18,676 nt of DNA from JBOFCO01 sp051646105 (GCA_051646105.1 JBOFCO010000219.1:1-18676); one strand, 5' to 3'; shown: positions 7,290 to 14,929, counted from the stretch's first letter. Notes: generated from the letters alone by a model not told the origin. A program made the numbers and translations.

Positions 7290-7937
7290 ATGCCACGCGA
7301 TGATTTCTCATGCATCGAAACTTGGGTTTTCGATCTGGACAACACGCTTTACCCGCCCGAGGCGCGCCTGTTTGATCTGATCGAGGTCCGGATGACCGCC
7401 TATGTGATGCAGGCCCTGCGATTGTCTCAGGTCGATGCCGATCGACTGCGGGCGGAATACTGGCACCGTCACGGCACCACGCTGGCCGGTCTGATGCGCG
7501 AACACGGGCTGGACCCCGTGCCGTATCTGGCTGATGTGCATGACATCCCGCTGGACGCGCTGTCCCCGGACCCCGACCTGCGGTCGGCGATCATGGCCCT
7601 GCCGGGGCGGCGCATCGTCTATACCAACGGCAGCGCACCCTATGCGCAGCGTGTGCTGAGCGCGCGCGGGCTGTCGGGGGTGTTCGATGCTGTCTACGGC
7701 GTCGAACATGCCGATTACCACCCTAAGCCCGATCCCGCCGCCTTTCACACCGTCTTTGCCCGCGACGGGTTGCGGCCTGACCGCGCCGCGATGTTCGAAG
7801 ACGATGCCCGCAATCTTGCCGTTCCCCATGCGATGGGGCTGCGCACCGTGCATGTCGCGCCCGAAACGGACAACGCGCCGCATATCCATCATCATGCCCC
7901 CGATCTGACCGGATTTCTGAAGCGGTTGACGGGCTGA
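7290..7937 (+). CDS. Pyrimidine 5'-nucleotidase, HAD superfamily
   Basis: 215-residue cytoplasmic phosphatase of the SDT1-like pyrimidine 5'-nucleotidase group, expected to dephosphorylate UMP/CMP-type nucleotides. All four HAD motifs are present: I, FDLDNTLYP (nucleophile D15, acid D17); II, VYTNGS (T112); III, HPKPDP (K146); IV, MFEDDARN (D171, D172). A helical cap lies between motifs I and II. ATG at 7290 gives the usual family N-terminus MPRDDF; ATG at 7281 would add three residues. Neither has a visible Shine-Dalgarno, and a -10-like GCTAGA sits just upstream, so a leaderless message is possible. A link to the divergent GntR gene is positional only. Confidence 0.9.
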   Translation: MPRDDFSCIETWVFDLDNTLYPPEARLFDLIEVRMTAYVMQALRLSQVDADRLRAEYWHRHGTTLAGLMREHGLDPVPYLADVHDIPLDALSPDPDLRSAIMALPGRRIVYTNGSAPYAQRVLSARGLSGVFDAVYGVEHADYHPKPDPAAFHTVFARDGLRPDRAAMFEDDARNLAVPHAMGLRTVHVAPETDNAPHIHHHAPDLTGFLKRLTG

Positions 7938-8016
7938 CCGCTGCGTTGCGGCAATTCGCGTCCTGTCCCCGTCTCGACATCTGCCTTAAGCTGGCGGTGT
8001 GAACAGGAGTTATCGC

Positions 8017-8256
8017 ATGTCTGCCCCAGCCCTTTCCATTCCCTCCCGCCACTGGTTTCACAGTATTCCTGTCATCGGCTGGATTGCGCGCGATCTGTCC
8101 GACGACTTCGAAGGAAACATCGCCTATTTTCTGGTGATCCTTTTGGGCCTTCTGGTGCTGGCCATGATGAAATGGGGCCTGATCGCGCTTGGCCTGACGG
8201 CGCTTGCTACCGTACCGGCAATCTTTGTCGTCCTGTTCCTGATCACCCGGGGTTGA
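8017..8256 (+). CDS. Small hypothetical membrane protein, two transmembrane segments
   Basis: 79-residue protein of unknown function. A polar N-terminus with RHWFHSIPVIGWIARDL, perhaps amphipathic, is followed by two hydrophobic segments at about residues 37-54 and 57-78, separated by a KWG turn. The chain ends almost directly after the second segment. The start at ATG 8017 is fixed by AGGAG at 8005-8009 with a 7-base spacer; a GTG at 7999 is in frame but upstream of that site. It lies 79 bases after the nucleotidase and 79 bases before the monooxygenase, on the same strand. I do not recognise the family. Confidence 0.72.
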   Translation: MSAPALSIPSRHWFHSIPVIGWIARDLSDDFEGNIAYFLVILLGLLVLAMMKWGLIALGLTALATVPAIFVVLFLITRG

Positions 8257-8284
8257 ACACCGGCCACCCGTGACCCGATGCCGC

Positions 8285-8313
8285 TTGGCCCCCTGTTCTG
8301 TTTTGCGCTAGAA
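8285..8313 (+). promoter_or_regulatory. Candidate promoter of the UbiH-family gene
   Basis: TTGGCC (8285-8290), a 17-base spacer and CTAGAA (8308-8313) resemble a sigma-70 promoter. Transcription would start near 8320, about 16 bases before the ATG. Confidence 0.4.
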
Positions 8314-8335
8314 ACCGGACAGCAAGGATGGCGCG

Positions 8336-9541
8336 ATGGTCAGGGAAAGCACCGATATTCTGGTCGCGGGTGGCGGGGTTGCCGGGTTGATCGCGGCGGC
8401 AAGCTTTGGCGCGGCGGGCTTCCGCGTGACCTGTATAGATCCGGTGGCGCCGGTGACAACCGCCGACGCACCGGGTGCCGACCTGCGCACCACCGCCTTT
8501 CTGCAACCTTCTGTCGACCTGCTGGATCGGGTCGGTCTGTGGCCGCGGCTTGCCGCCCACGCGACGCCGCTGTCGACGATGCGGATTGTCGACGCGGGTG
8601 GGGACACGCCAGTCGTGCGCCAGATGCGGGATTTCACTGCGACTGACATTTCGGACCGGCCCTTTGCATGGAATCTGCCCAATTGGCTGCTGCGGCGCGA
8701 GTTGCTGGCGCAGATCGCCGAACTGCCGGACGTGAGCTTCCGTGCCGGGATCGGCGTCAGCGATGTTCTGACCCGGGAAAGTGCGGCCATTGCCCGCCTG
8801 TCAGACGGCACGCAGGTGCACGCCCGGTTGCTGATCGCGGCAGATGGCCGGTCCTCCCCCGTGCGCGAGGCCTTGGGGATCGCTGTCCACACAACACGCT
8901 ATGGACAGAAGGCGCTGGTCTTTGCCGTCGGGCACGATCTGCCGCATGACAACATTTCGACCGAGGTGCATCGCAGCGGCGGGCCGTTCACGCTGGTTCC
9001 GCTGCCGGATCAGAACAGCAGTCCCGCATCCGCGGTGGTATGGATGGAACGCGGTGAAAACGCGGAACATCTGCTGCATCTTGACGAGTCCGCATTCAGT
9101 GCCGCCGCCACCGAACGTTCGGCGAAAGTTTTGGGCCAGCTGGCGCTGATCTCTCCCCGCTCGCTTTGGCCAATCATCAGCCAGCGGGCGGAACGGTGCA
9201 CGGCACAGCGTTGTGTGCTGATCGCGGAAGCTGCGCATGTGGTCCCCCCCATCGGCGCGCAGGGCCTGAACATGAGCCTGGCCGATCTGGCATCGCTGCT
9301 GACGCTGGCCGAAGCGGACCGCGACGGTTTGGGCGGCGTCGCGATGCTGGCGGCGCATGAACGCAGGCGGCATCTTGACGTTCGGATGCGTGTTGCGGGT
9401 ATTGATCTTCTGAACCGGGCATCCATGGCCGATGCCCAGCCGCTCCGTGACCTGCGCGCCCGCGCCCTTGGCACGCTGCACGACATCCCGCCCCTGCGCC
9501 GTGCGCTGATGCGGGCCGGGTTGGGGATTGGAAAGCGATAG
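8336..9541 (+). CDS. UbiH/UbiF/Coq6-family FAD-dependent monooxygenase
   Basis: 401-residue flavoprotein hydroxylase, most likely acting in ubiquinone ring hydroxylation at the membrane. The N-terminal dinucleotide motif GGGVAG (G12, G14, G17) is followed by ADLRTTAF near 50, where the family usually has a GRT pattern. The mid-protein DG motif is IAADGRSS (D170, G171). The C-terminal FAD motif reads LIAEAAHVVPPIGAQGLN (295-312); the first two residues of the classical GD motif are A297-E298, a variant I associate with alphaproteobacterial UbiH-like proteins. AAGGA 7 bases before the ATG supports the start. Which ring position it hydroxylates cannot be told from sequence. It ends 2 bases from the converging lrp gene. 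Confidence 0.87.
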   Translation: MVRESTDILVAGGGVAGLIAAASFGAAGFRVTCIDPVAPVTTADAPGADLRTTAFLQPSVDLLDRVGLWPRLAAHATPLSTMRIVDAGGDTPVVRQMRDFTATDISDRPFAWNLPNWLLRRELLAQIAELPDVSFRAGIGVSDVLTRESAAIARLSDGTQVHARLLIAADGRSSPVREALGIAVHTTRYGQKALVFAVGHDLPHDNISTEVHRSGGPFTLVPLPDQNSSPASAVVWMERGENAEHLLHLDESAFSAAATERSAKVLGQLALISPRSLWPIISQRAERCTAQRCVLIAEAAHVVPPIGAQGLNMSLADLASLLTLAEADRDGLGGVAMLAAHERRRHLDVRMRVAGIDLLNRASMADAQPLRDLRARALGTLHDIPPLRRALMRAGLGIGKR

Positions 9542-9543
9542 CT

Positions 9544-10011
9544 TCAGATCGGCCCCGGCAGCCGTTCCTCGGACAGTAGCACGTTGGCCTCTACCTGCCC
9601 GATGCCCGGCAGGGTCATGATCCGGCGGCGCAGCACGCGTTCGAAATCCGGCAGGTCGCGGGCCACCACCCGCAGGCGGTAGTCGTACAGACCCAGCACA
9701 TGCTGGACCAGCTGCACTTCGGGGATCGCCGTCACCGCGCGCTCGAAGTCCTCCAGGCTGACCCGGCCCTTGGTGCCCAGCTTTACCCCCAGAAACACGG
9801 TGACGCCAAAACCAAGCTTTTCGCGATCCAGCACCACGCGGCGGCCTTTCAGCACACCCGCGTCCTGCATCCGCCTAATGCGCCGCCAGGCGGCTGGCTG
9901 GCTCAACCCCAGCCTGCGGCCCAGCTCTCCCGCGCTCAGGGTCGCGTCCTGCACCAAGGCGCGCAGCAGCGCCCGGTCTGCATCGTCGAGATCGATCCCG
10001 GCCGTGCTCAT
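9544..10011 (-). CDS. Lrp/AsnC family regulator, second gene of a coupled pair
   Basis: 155-residue feast/famine regulator. An N-terminal helix-turn-helix (about 8-58) has LDDADRALLRALVQD and LGLSQPAAWRRIRRMQDAGVL. A C-terminal RAM/AsnC ligand and oligomerisation domain (about 65-150) includes VTAIPEVQLVQHVLGLYDY, LPGIGQVE and the end SEERLPGPI. Its ATG overlaps the stop of the upstream lrp gene by 4 bases (ATGA, 10008-10011), so translation is coupled. Together with that gene it forms a two-gene operon divergent from ilvC. The pair differ clearly in sequence, so a hetero-oligomer is possible. Its effector is probably an amino acid, but which one is unknown. Confidence 0.93.
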   Translation of the reverse strand: MSTAGIDLDDADRALLRALVQDATLSAGELGRRLGLSQPAAWRRIRRMQDAGVLKGRRVVLDREKLGFGVTVFLGVKLGTKGRVSLEDFERAVTAIPEVQLVQHVLGLYDYRLRVVARDLPDFERVLRRRIMTLPGIGQVEANVLLSEERLPGPI

Positions 10012-10466
10012 AAGGGCAGTCCTTCGCTCGCCTTGATCGTCGACACATGCATCAGCGCCTCGATATCGGCGATATGCGGCAGGGTCAGGATACGCGCCCG
10101 GTAGATGTCCTGATAATGCGCCATGTCGCGGGCGATGACGTTCAGCCGGACATCGACCCGGCCGAGGAATGTCTGGATCTGGATCACCTCGGGAACCTTG
10201 CGGGCCGCCGCAAGGAACTGGTCGAATGCGGCGGGGTCGGTCTTGTCCAGCGTGAAGCGCAACGACACCTCCACCTGATAGCCCAGTGCCACCCAGTCGA
10301 TCACCGCTTCCTGCCCGCGCAGGATGCCCGCTGACGCCAGCTTTTCAAGCCGCCGCCAGCAGGTTGCGGCGGTAACACCGGCGCGTTCTGCAAGATCGGC
10401 AGTGGCAAGGCCGGGATCGGCCAGCAGCTGCCGCAGGATGCGGCGATCCGTATCGTCAATCTGCAT
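10008..10466 (-). CDS. Lrp/AsnC family regulator, first gene of a coupled pair
   Basis: 152-residue Lrp/AsnC regulator with an N-terminal helix-turn-helix (about 3-53: IDDTDRRILRQLLAD, then LAERAGVTAATCWRRLEKLASAGIL) and a C-terminal RAM domain (about 60-145) containing ARKVPEVIQIQTFLGRVD and LPHIADIE. The ATG at 10466 gives the standard family start MQIDDTDRRIL. It is divergent from ilvC across 130 AT-rich bases that contain a long inverted repeat, so autoregulation and control of ilvC are natural hypotheses. Its stop overlaps the start of the second lrp gene (ATGA). C47 in the recognition helix (TCWRR) is unusual but may be chance. Confidence 0.93.
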   Translation of the reverse strand: MQIDDTDRRILRQLLADPGLATADLAERAGVTAATCWRRLEKLASAGILRGQEAVIDWVALGYQVEVSLRFTLDKTDPAAFDQFLAAARKVPEVIQIQTFLGRVDVRLNVIARDMAHYQDIYRARILTLPHIADIEALMHVSTIKASEGLPL

Positions 10467-10493
10467 GATAATTTCGATATGTTAGTATTCTTT

Positions 10494-10539
10494 GAATGAA
10501 AAATCGCATAACAGATCATATTCGTCAAATTTTTCATTC
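10494..10539. promoter_or_regulatory. Long inverted repeat in the lrp-lrp / ilvC divergent control region
   Basis: GAATGAAAAAT (10494-10504) and its exact reverse complement ATTTTTCATTC (10529-10539) are separated by 24 bases. A smaller palindrome ATTC-TTT-GAAT (10487-10497) overlaps the left arm. Tentative -35 elements lie on or beside the arms: TTGAAT (10492-10497) for ilvC and TTGACG on the minus strand (10523-10528) for the lrp pair. The spacing suits an oligomeric regulator of Lrp type. Confidence 0.5.
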
Positions 10540-10596
10540 TTTTATCGTCGTCGTATCCGTATGCTGCGCGCTGATCTGAAACCGAAAGGAACCAAC

Positions 10597-11619
10597 ATGC
10601 GCGTGTATTACGACCGCGACTGCGACATCAACCTGATCAAGGACAAGAAGGTCGCCATTCTTGGTTATGGCTCGCAGGGCCACGCCCATGCGCTGAACCT
10701 GCGGGACAGCGGCGCGAAGAATGTGGTCATCGCGCTGCGCGAAGGATCGCCTTCTGCCGCCAAGTGCGAAAAGGAAGGGCTGAAGGTCATGGGCATCGCC
10801 GAGGCGGCGAAATGGTGCGATGTCATCATGTTCACCATGCCGGACGAGCTTCAGGCAGCAACCTACAAGAAATACGTCCATGACAACCTGCGCGAAGGTT
10901 CGGCGATTGCGTTTGCCCATGGCCTGAACGTGCATTTCGGCCTGATCGAGCCGAAGCCGGGTGTCGATGTCATCATGATGGCCCCCAAAGGCCCCGGCCA
11001 CACCGTTCGTGGGGAATATACCAAGGGCGGCGGTGTGCCCTGCCTTGTCGCCGTGCATCAGGATGCCACCGGCAAGGCGATGGAAATCGGGCTGTCTTAC
11101 TGCTCTGCCATTGGCGGCGGGCGTTCCGGCATCATCGAGACGAACTTCCGTCAGGAATGCGAAACCGACCTGTTCGGCGAACAGGCCGTGCTGTGTGGCG
11201 GTCTGGTGGAACTGATCCGCATGGGCTTTGAAACCCTGGTCGAAGCGGGCTACGAACCCGAAATGGCCTATTTCGAATGCCTGCACGAAGTGAAGCTGAT
11301 CGTCGACCTGATCTATGAAGGCGGCATCGCCAACATGGATTACTCGATCTCCAACACCGCCGAGTACGGTCAATATGTCTCCGGCCCGCGCATTCTGCCC
11401 TATGACGAAACCAAGGCCCGCATGAAGGCGGTTCTGACCGACATCCAGACCGGCAAGTTCGTGCGCGATTTCATGCTTGAGAACGCCGTTGGCCAGCCGA
11501 CGATCAAGGCCTCGCGCCGCTCGAACGACGAGCATCAGATCGAACTCGTGGGCAAGAAACTGCGCGACATGATGCCGTGGATTTCCAAGGGCAAGATGGT
11601 CGACAAGTCGCGCAACTGA
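10597..11619 (+). CDS. ilvC: Ketol-acid reductoisomerase, class I
   Basis: 340-residue acetohydroxyacid isomeroreductase. It converts acetolactate or acetohydroxybutyrate to the dihydroxy acids of valine/isoleucine synthesis with NADPH and Mg2+ in the cytoplasm. The N-terminal Rossmann domain has GYGSQG (23-28). The knotted helical C-terminal domain carries the metal and substrate residues: PKGPGHTVR (K131), ETDLFGEQ (D191, E195), E227, E231 and S252. The ending, SNDEHQIELVGKKLRDMMPWI, is typical of the family. The ATG at 10597 is fixed by AAGGA (10586-10590) with a 6-base spacer and by class I length; the frame stays open upstream without family similarity. It stands alone between the lrp control region and a strong terminator. 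Confidence 0.98.
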   Translation: MRVYYDRDCDINLIKDKKVAILGYGSQGHAHALNLRDSGAKNVVIALREGSPSAAKCEKEGLKVMGIAEAAKWCDVIMFTMPDELQAATYKKYVHDNLREGSAIAFAHGLNVHFGLIEPKPGVDVIMMAPKGPGHTVRGEYTKGGGVPCLVAVHQDATGKAMEIGLSYCSAIGGGRSGIIETNFRQECETDLFGEQAVLCGGLVELIRMGFETLVEAGYEPEMAYFECLHEVKLIVDLIYEGGIANMDYSISNTAEYGQYVSGPRILPYDETKARMKAVLTDIQTGKFVRDFMLENAVGQPTIKASRRSNDEHQIELVGKKLRDMMPWISKGKMVDKSRN

Positions 11620-11636
11620 TCGCCATACGACAAATC

Positions 11637-11674
11637 AAATAATGGCGGCGGGTTTTCCCGCCGCCATTATTTTT
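11637..11674 (+). terminator. Rho-independent terminator of ilvC
   Basis: A perfect 16-bp stem (11637-11652 with 11657-11672; GC core GGCGGCGGG/CCCGCCGCC with AT ends) has a TTTT loop and runs into TTTTT. It begins 17 bases after the ilvC stop. The near-symmetrical A/T flanks could let it act on both strands. The remaining 105 bases up to the next gene end hold nothing recognisable. Confidence 0.95.
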
Positions 11675-11779
11675 GCTCAACCCGATCCCGACCCCAAAGC
11701 CATGAACGAGTCGTCGGTTCCTGCATTCCGCAGCGCCACCTTGTCGCCGAATGCGACAGGCAACGATGACCGTGAAGGT

Positions 11780-12601
11780 TCAGTTTTCGGCAAGATGCTG
11801 TTTCAGCGCTGCCGATGCCGCTTCGGGCCATTCCGCGGCATCCGGGCGCTGCACAAGTCCCTCTTCTGGGTCGCTCTGCCAGGCAAGGCCGGTGAAGCCG
11901 ACTTTCGGGTCCAGATAGACAAAGGCGTAGCGGTCCTGACAGACGATCTTTTCACAACCCCACCCCTGCCAGATGCCGGCCTCTTTGCCGAAGCTGCCGA
12001 TATCGGACAGGATTTCCGCCAGCTCCCCCGCACGCGGTCCTGCCAGCGTGTTGATCGCAGTGGCAATTTCCGCATACCCGAGCAGTTCGCCCGGATGGCT
12101 TGGCTGCACCTCGTCCAGATCTTCCCATCCGATCAGGGGGTCCGGCGACAGGTCGATCAATTCCGGCCCTGTCAGCCCCTTGTCAGCCGTCCAGGTCCAA
12201 CGCTCCCCCTTGAGGGCAGCAAAGGGCTCTGCCGTGAAGAAAATAGCATCATTTGCAGACAGTTTTACAAGCTGGCGGCAGGTATCGGGCGGCCCGTCTA
12301 TCTGGAAGCTGCCGTCGGGCCCGAACGCAATAATGACGGGTATGTCGGAACAGGCAGCCATATCCTGCCCCTCGTTCACGACGACGACAGGCACGCCCGC
12401 GATTTCGTCAGACGTGTCGATCGCCAGAGAAACACCCTGTCGCACCACAGCCCCGTCGATCAGCAGGGTCTGCTCCGGAATTTCCCCTTCGATGACCAAC
12501 TCGTGCCCGGCAATCTCGCGATAGCGTTCCTGCGCAACAACCTGCGCTGACGATACCGTTACAAGCAGCGCCGCACACAAGACGGTTCTGAGCTGAAACA
12601 T
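11780..12601 (-). CDS. Secreted hypothetical protein
   Basis: 273-residue protein with a clear signal peptide (basic residue, hydrophobic core LCAALLVTV, likely cut near residue 23 in AQVVAQ), so probably periplasmic. Four cysteines remain in the mature chain (C84, C108, C216, C221) and could form two disulfides. The composition is acidic and rich in W, P and D; no catalytic motif or known domain is apparent, and I do not recognise the family. GGAGAGG 5 bases before the ATG supports the start. It begins 24 bases after the glmM stop on the same strand, so it is probably the last gene of a glmM operon. A cell-envelope role is inference from location and secretion only. Confidence 0.75.
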   Translation of the reverse strand: MFQLRTVLCAALLVTVSSAQVVAQERYREIAGHELVIEGEIPEQTLLIDGAVVRQGVSLAIDTSDEIAGVPVVVVNEGQDMAACSDIPVIIAFGPDGSFQIDGPPDTCRQLVKLSANDAIFFTAEPFAALKGERWTWTADKGLTGPELIDLSPDPLIGWEDLDEVQPSHPGELLGYAEIATAINTLAGPRAGELAEILSDIGSFGKEAGIWQGWGCEKIVCQDRYAFVYLDPKVGFTGLAWQSDPEEGLVQRPDAAEWPEAASAALKQHLAEN

Positions 12602-12625
12602 GAATACCTCTCCGTCCGATGACCC

Positions 12626-13963
12626 TCAGATCGCCGCCTCGACCGCCGCGACGATGCTGTCGACCGAAGTCGCAAGGATTGCTGCATCCTCGCTTTCCGC
12701 CATGACACGGATCAGCGGTTCCGTTCCCGACTTGCGGATCAGCAAGCGCCCGTTGCCGGTCAGCCTTGCCTCTGCTTCGGCGATGGCTGCCTTGACCGGC
12801 CCGGCAGCAAGCGGCTCCTGCCCGGTCTGATAGCGGACATTCTTCAGCATCTGCGGCACTGTTTCGAACTGTCGCACCAGCGCGCTGGCAGGCTGGCCGG
12901 TTTCGGCCATGGCGGCCAGAAACTGCAATCCTGCAATCAACCCGTCGCCGGTGGTGGCATAATCGGTCATCACGATATGGCCAGACTGCTCGCCACCCAG
13001 GTTGAAGCCGCCTTCACGCATCCGTTCCACGACATAGCGATCACCGACAGCGGTCCGTTCCAGCCGCAGCCCGCGCCCGGACAGAAAGCGTTCCAGTCCA
13101 AGGTTCGACATCACCGTGGCCACCAGCGCCCCGCCGCGCAACCGGCCCTGATCGGCCCATCGCGCCGCCAGCAAGGCCATGATCTGATCGCCATCCGCGA
13201 CACGACCGGTTTCGTCCAGGATCATCACCCGGTCGGCATCGCCATCCAGTGCAATGCCAAGGTCCGCCCCATGGGCGACGACGGCCTCTGCCGCCGTTTC
13301 GGTATGGGTCGATCCGCAGCGGTCGTTGATGTTTACGCCATTGGGATTGATCCCCACCGGGATGACCTCTGCCCCCAGTTCCCAAAGTACGTCCGGCGCC
13401 GCGCGATAGGCCGCGCCATTGGCGCAGTCAATAACCACCTTCAGCCCCGTCAGGCTGCCCTGAAACGTCGTCTTGGCATATTCCACATAACGCCCGCGTC
13501 CATCCTCGATCCGCTTGGCACGCCCGATGTTCTGCGGCTGGGCCAGGGCTATTTCCCCGGCGACGATTGCCTCGATCTCGGCCTCGGCCTCATCCGACAG
13601 CTTGAAGCCATCCGGTCCAAAGAACTTTATGCCATTGTCCTGATAGGGGTTGTGGCTGGCGGAAACCATGATGCCAAGGTCGGCGCGCATGGAACGGGTC
13701 AGAAAGCCCACGGCAGGCGTCGGCACGGGGCCAAGAAGCAATACGTTCATTCCCGTGCTGGTCAGACCGGCAGTCAGCGCATTTTCCAGCATATAGCCAG
13801 ACAGCCGGGTATCCTTGCCGATCACCACACGATGCGCGTTGCGCCCGTCGGTGCGAAAGTAGCGGCCAGCCGCAGCCCCCAGCCGCAGCGCCAGTTCCGC
13901 CGTCATCGGATGGCTGTTCGCCCTGCCCCTTACGCCGTCCGTGCCGAATAGCTTGCGTGTCAT
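12626..13963 (-). CDS. glmM: Phosphoglucosamine mutase
   Basis: 445-residue cytoplasmic enzyme converting glucosamine-6-phosphate to glucosamine-1-phosphate for UDP-GlcNAc, the precursor of peptidoglycan and lipopolysaccharide. Begins MTRKLFGTDGVRG as GlmM does. The phosphoserine loop is SASHNP (S103 by alignment with E. coli), the Mg2+ loop DGDADR (D240, D242, D244), the sugar-binding loop GGEQSGH (E325) and the phosphate-binding loop RKSGTEP (410-416). Four alpha/beta domains are present in order at full length. The frame is open 30 codons upstream to 14053, but ATG at 13963 has AGGAGAGG just before it and the family N-terminus. The secreted hypothetical gene follows 24 bases after its stop. 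Confidence 0.98.
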   Translation of the reverse strand: MTRKLFGTDGVRGRANSHPMTAELALRLGAAAGRYFRTDGRNAHRVVIGKDTRLSGYMLENALTAGLTSTGMNVLLLGPVPTPAVGFLTRSMRADLGIMVSASHNPYQDNGIKFFGPDGFKLSDEAEAEIEAIVAGEIALAQPQNIGRAKRIEDGRGRYVEYAKTTFQGSLTGLKVVIDCANGAAYRAAPDVLWELGAEVIPVGINPNGVNINDRCGSTHTETAAEAVVAHGADLGIALDGDADRVMILDETGRVADGDQIMALLAARWADQGRLRGGALVATVMSNLGLERFLSGRGLRLERTAVGDRYVVERMREGGFNLGGEQSGHIVMTDYATTGDGLIAGLQFLAAMAETGQPASALVRQFETVPQMLKNVRYQTGQEPLAAGPVKAAIAEAEARLTGNGRLLIRKSGTEPLIRVMAESEDAAILATSVDSIVAAVEAAI

Positions 13964-14051
13964 CACGCCTCTCCTGCTGTCTTGCCCCGCGCTGCCGCTT
14001 GCTGCGGCCTGCTTGCCTGCATTGGCGTAAATCGAAGCGGGGTTATCGCGC

Positions 14052-14081
14052 AAGCAAAAGCGGCCCGCAGATCGCGGGCCG
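14052..14081 (-). terminator. Rho-independent terminator of the SleB-type hydrolase gene
   Basis: Read on the minus strand, CGGCCCGC and GCGGGCCG (14074-14081 with 14061-14068) form a perfect 8-bp stem around a 5-base loop, followed by CTTTTGCTT. It starts 41 bases after the hydrolase stop and ends about 90 bases before glmM, so glmM probably has its own promoter, which I could not place. Confidence 0.8.
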
Positions 14082-14121
14082 TTGCAGCTTGTCGCCTGTG
14101 ATGAAACCTTGTGTGAAGTGT

Positions 14122-14823
14122 TCAGCCCGCGCGATAGAACAGATGCGCACCGATCGTCGCCGTACGCTCGAATACGCGTGACCAGTCAGGATTGACCTTG
14201 GGCGTGTGGAAATAGGTTGCGCCGCCGGTCAGGTCGCGGGGCGCACCGTCGATCATTGCACGGGCAATACGACCGGCCAGCGCATGCGTTGCCGCATCTG
14301 CGACATGTTCGGGCTGGCCGTCGCAGGTATAGGAAAACTGGCATCCGTGTTCATTCGACTGGTTGACGACGCCGCAGATCGTTGCCGGGAAACGGCCGGA
14401 ATCGACACGGTTCAGAACAACCTCGGCCACGGCGACCATGCCGCGAATACCTTCGCCACGGGCTTCGAAATAAAGCGCCTGCGTCAGGCACTGCCATTGT
14501 TCGTCGCCTTTTGGCGCAGGCCGGGTCGCAAGCCAGTCGGCATCCAGCACCCGCATCTTTACAGCCGAAGCCGTCTTGCCGCGCTTGGGCGGCGCAACGG
14601 GCTTCGCCTCGGGTTCGACCAGTGCCTTGCTCATCCGACCGGGTGCCAGCGCCCCCAATGCGGCGCGTTCCTGTCCAAAGGCGGCTGCCAGACGGCTGTC
14701 CATTGCCATCGACGGATCGGTCGCAGTGCTGACAGACGTATCGGCAAATACGGGCGATCCAAGCGCTGCGATCAGCACTAGGCCGCTTGCCATTGCCCTG
14801 GCACGGTTCAGAAACGACTGCAT
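14122..14823 (-). CDS. Secreted cell wall hydrolase, SleB/CwlJ type (Hydrolase_2)
   Basis: 233-residue exported peptidoglycan hydrolase. A signal peptide (1-27, ending SPVFA before DTS) is followed by a Pro/Lys-rich linker (about 65-90) and a C-terminal Hydrolase_2 domain (about 108-233). That domain has the catalytic glutamate in LYFEARGE (E120), AVAEVVLNRV, and FSYTCDG, plus cysteines C112, C150, C161 and C167 that may form disulfides. The family includes SleB and CwlJ of spore formers; in non-spore-forming alphaproteobacteria it is thought to remodel the wall. The ATG at 14823 is chosen because it places the signal peptide at the N-terminus, though its ribosome binding site is weak; the frame is open to 14868. 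A promoter and a palindrome precede it. Confidence 0.9.
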   Translation of the reverse strand: MQSFLNRARAMASGLVLIAALGSPVFADTSVSTATDPSMAMDSRLAAAFGQERAALGALAPGRMSKALVEPEAKPVAPPKRGKTASAVKMRVLDADWLATRPAPKGDEQWQCLTQALYFEARGEGIRGMVAVAEVVLNRVDSGRFPATICGVVNQSNEHGCQFSYTCDGQPEHVADAATHALAGRIARAMIDGAPRDLTGGATYFHTPKVNPDWSRVFERTATIGAHLFYRAG

Positions 14824-14879
14824 GAATGACAACCCAGACTCTGTTTGACGAGCCACGCCCCCAGGCACAGCATGCCGCC

Positions 14880-14908
14880 GACCTAGCTTTTGACCGGGCG
14901 GGGGTAAA
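14880..14908 (-). promoter_or_regulatory. Promoter of the SleB-type hydrolase gene
   Basis: On the minus strand, TTTACC (14903-14908), a 17-base spacer and TAGGTC (14880-14885) match the carA promoter in spacing and -10 form. Transcription would start near 14873, giving a leader of about 50 bases. Confidence 0.5.
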
Positions 14909-14913
14909 GTCTT

Positions 14914-14929
14914 GTGGCATATATGCCAC
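14914..14929. promoter_or_regulatory. Perfect 16-bp palindrome upstream of the hydrolase promoter
   Basis: GTGGCATATATGCCAC is a perfect palindrome without spacer. It ends 5 bases behind the candidate -35 element, centred about 48 bases before the predicted transcription start, a place typical of activator sites. It lies in the 156 bases between the PPDK-like gene and the hydrolase. The binding protein is unknown. Confidence 0.55.

Noticed and set aside
8336..9541. GD motif changed to AE (A297-E298) in the UbiH-family protein, considered as loss of function
   Set aside because: All surrounding residues (AAHVVPPIGAQGLN) are intact, and I associate this variant with alphaproteobacterial UbiH-like enzymes, so it is more likely a family feature.
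10500..10596. Leader peptide and attenuator upstream of ilvC
   Set aside because: No short frame rich in Leu/Ile/Val and no alternative stem pairs; the only upstream ATG (10561) is in frame with ilvC.
12977..13951. 324-codon plus-strand frame opposite glmM, and similar frames opposite ilvC (10534-11535) and the secreted protein (11642-12550)
   Set aside because: Each is an antisense shadow of a well-supported gene, without ribosome binding site or recognisable domain.
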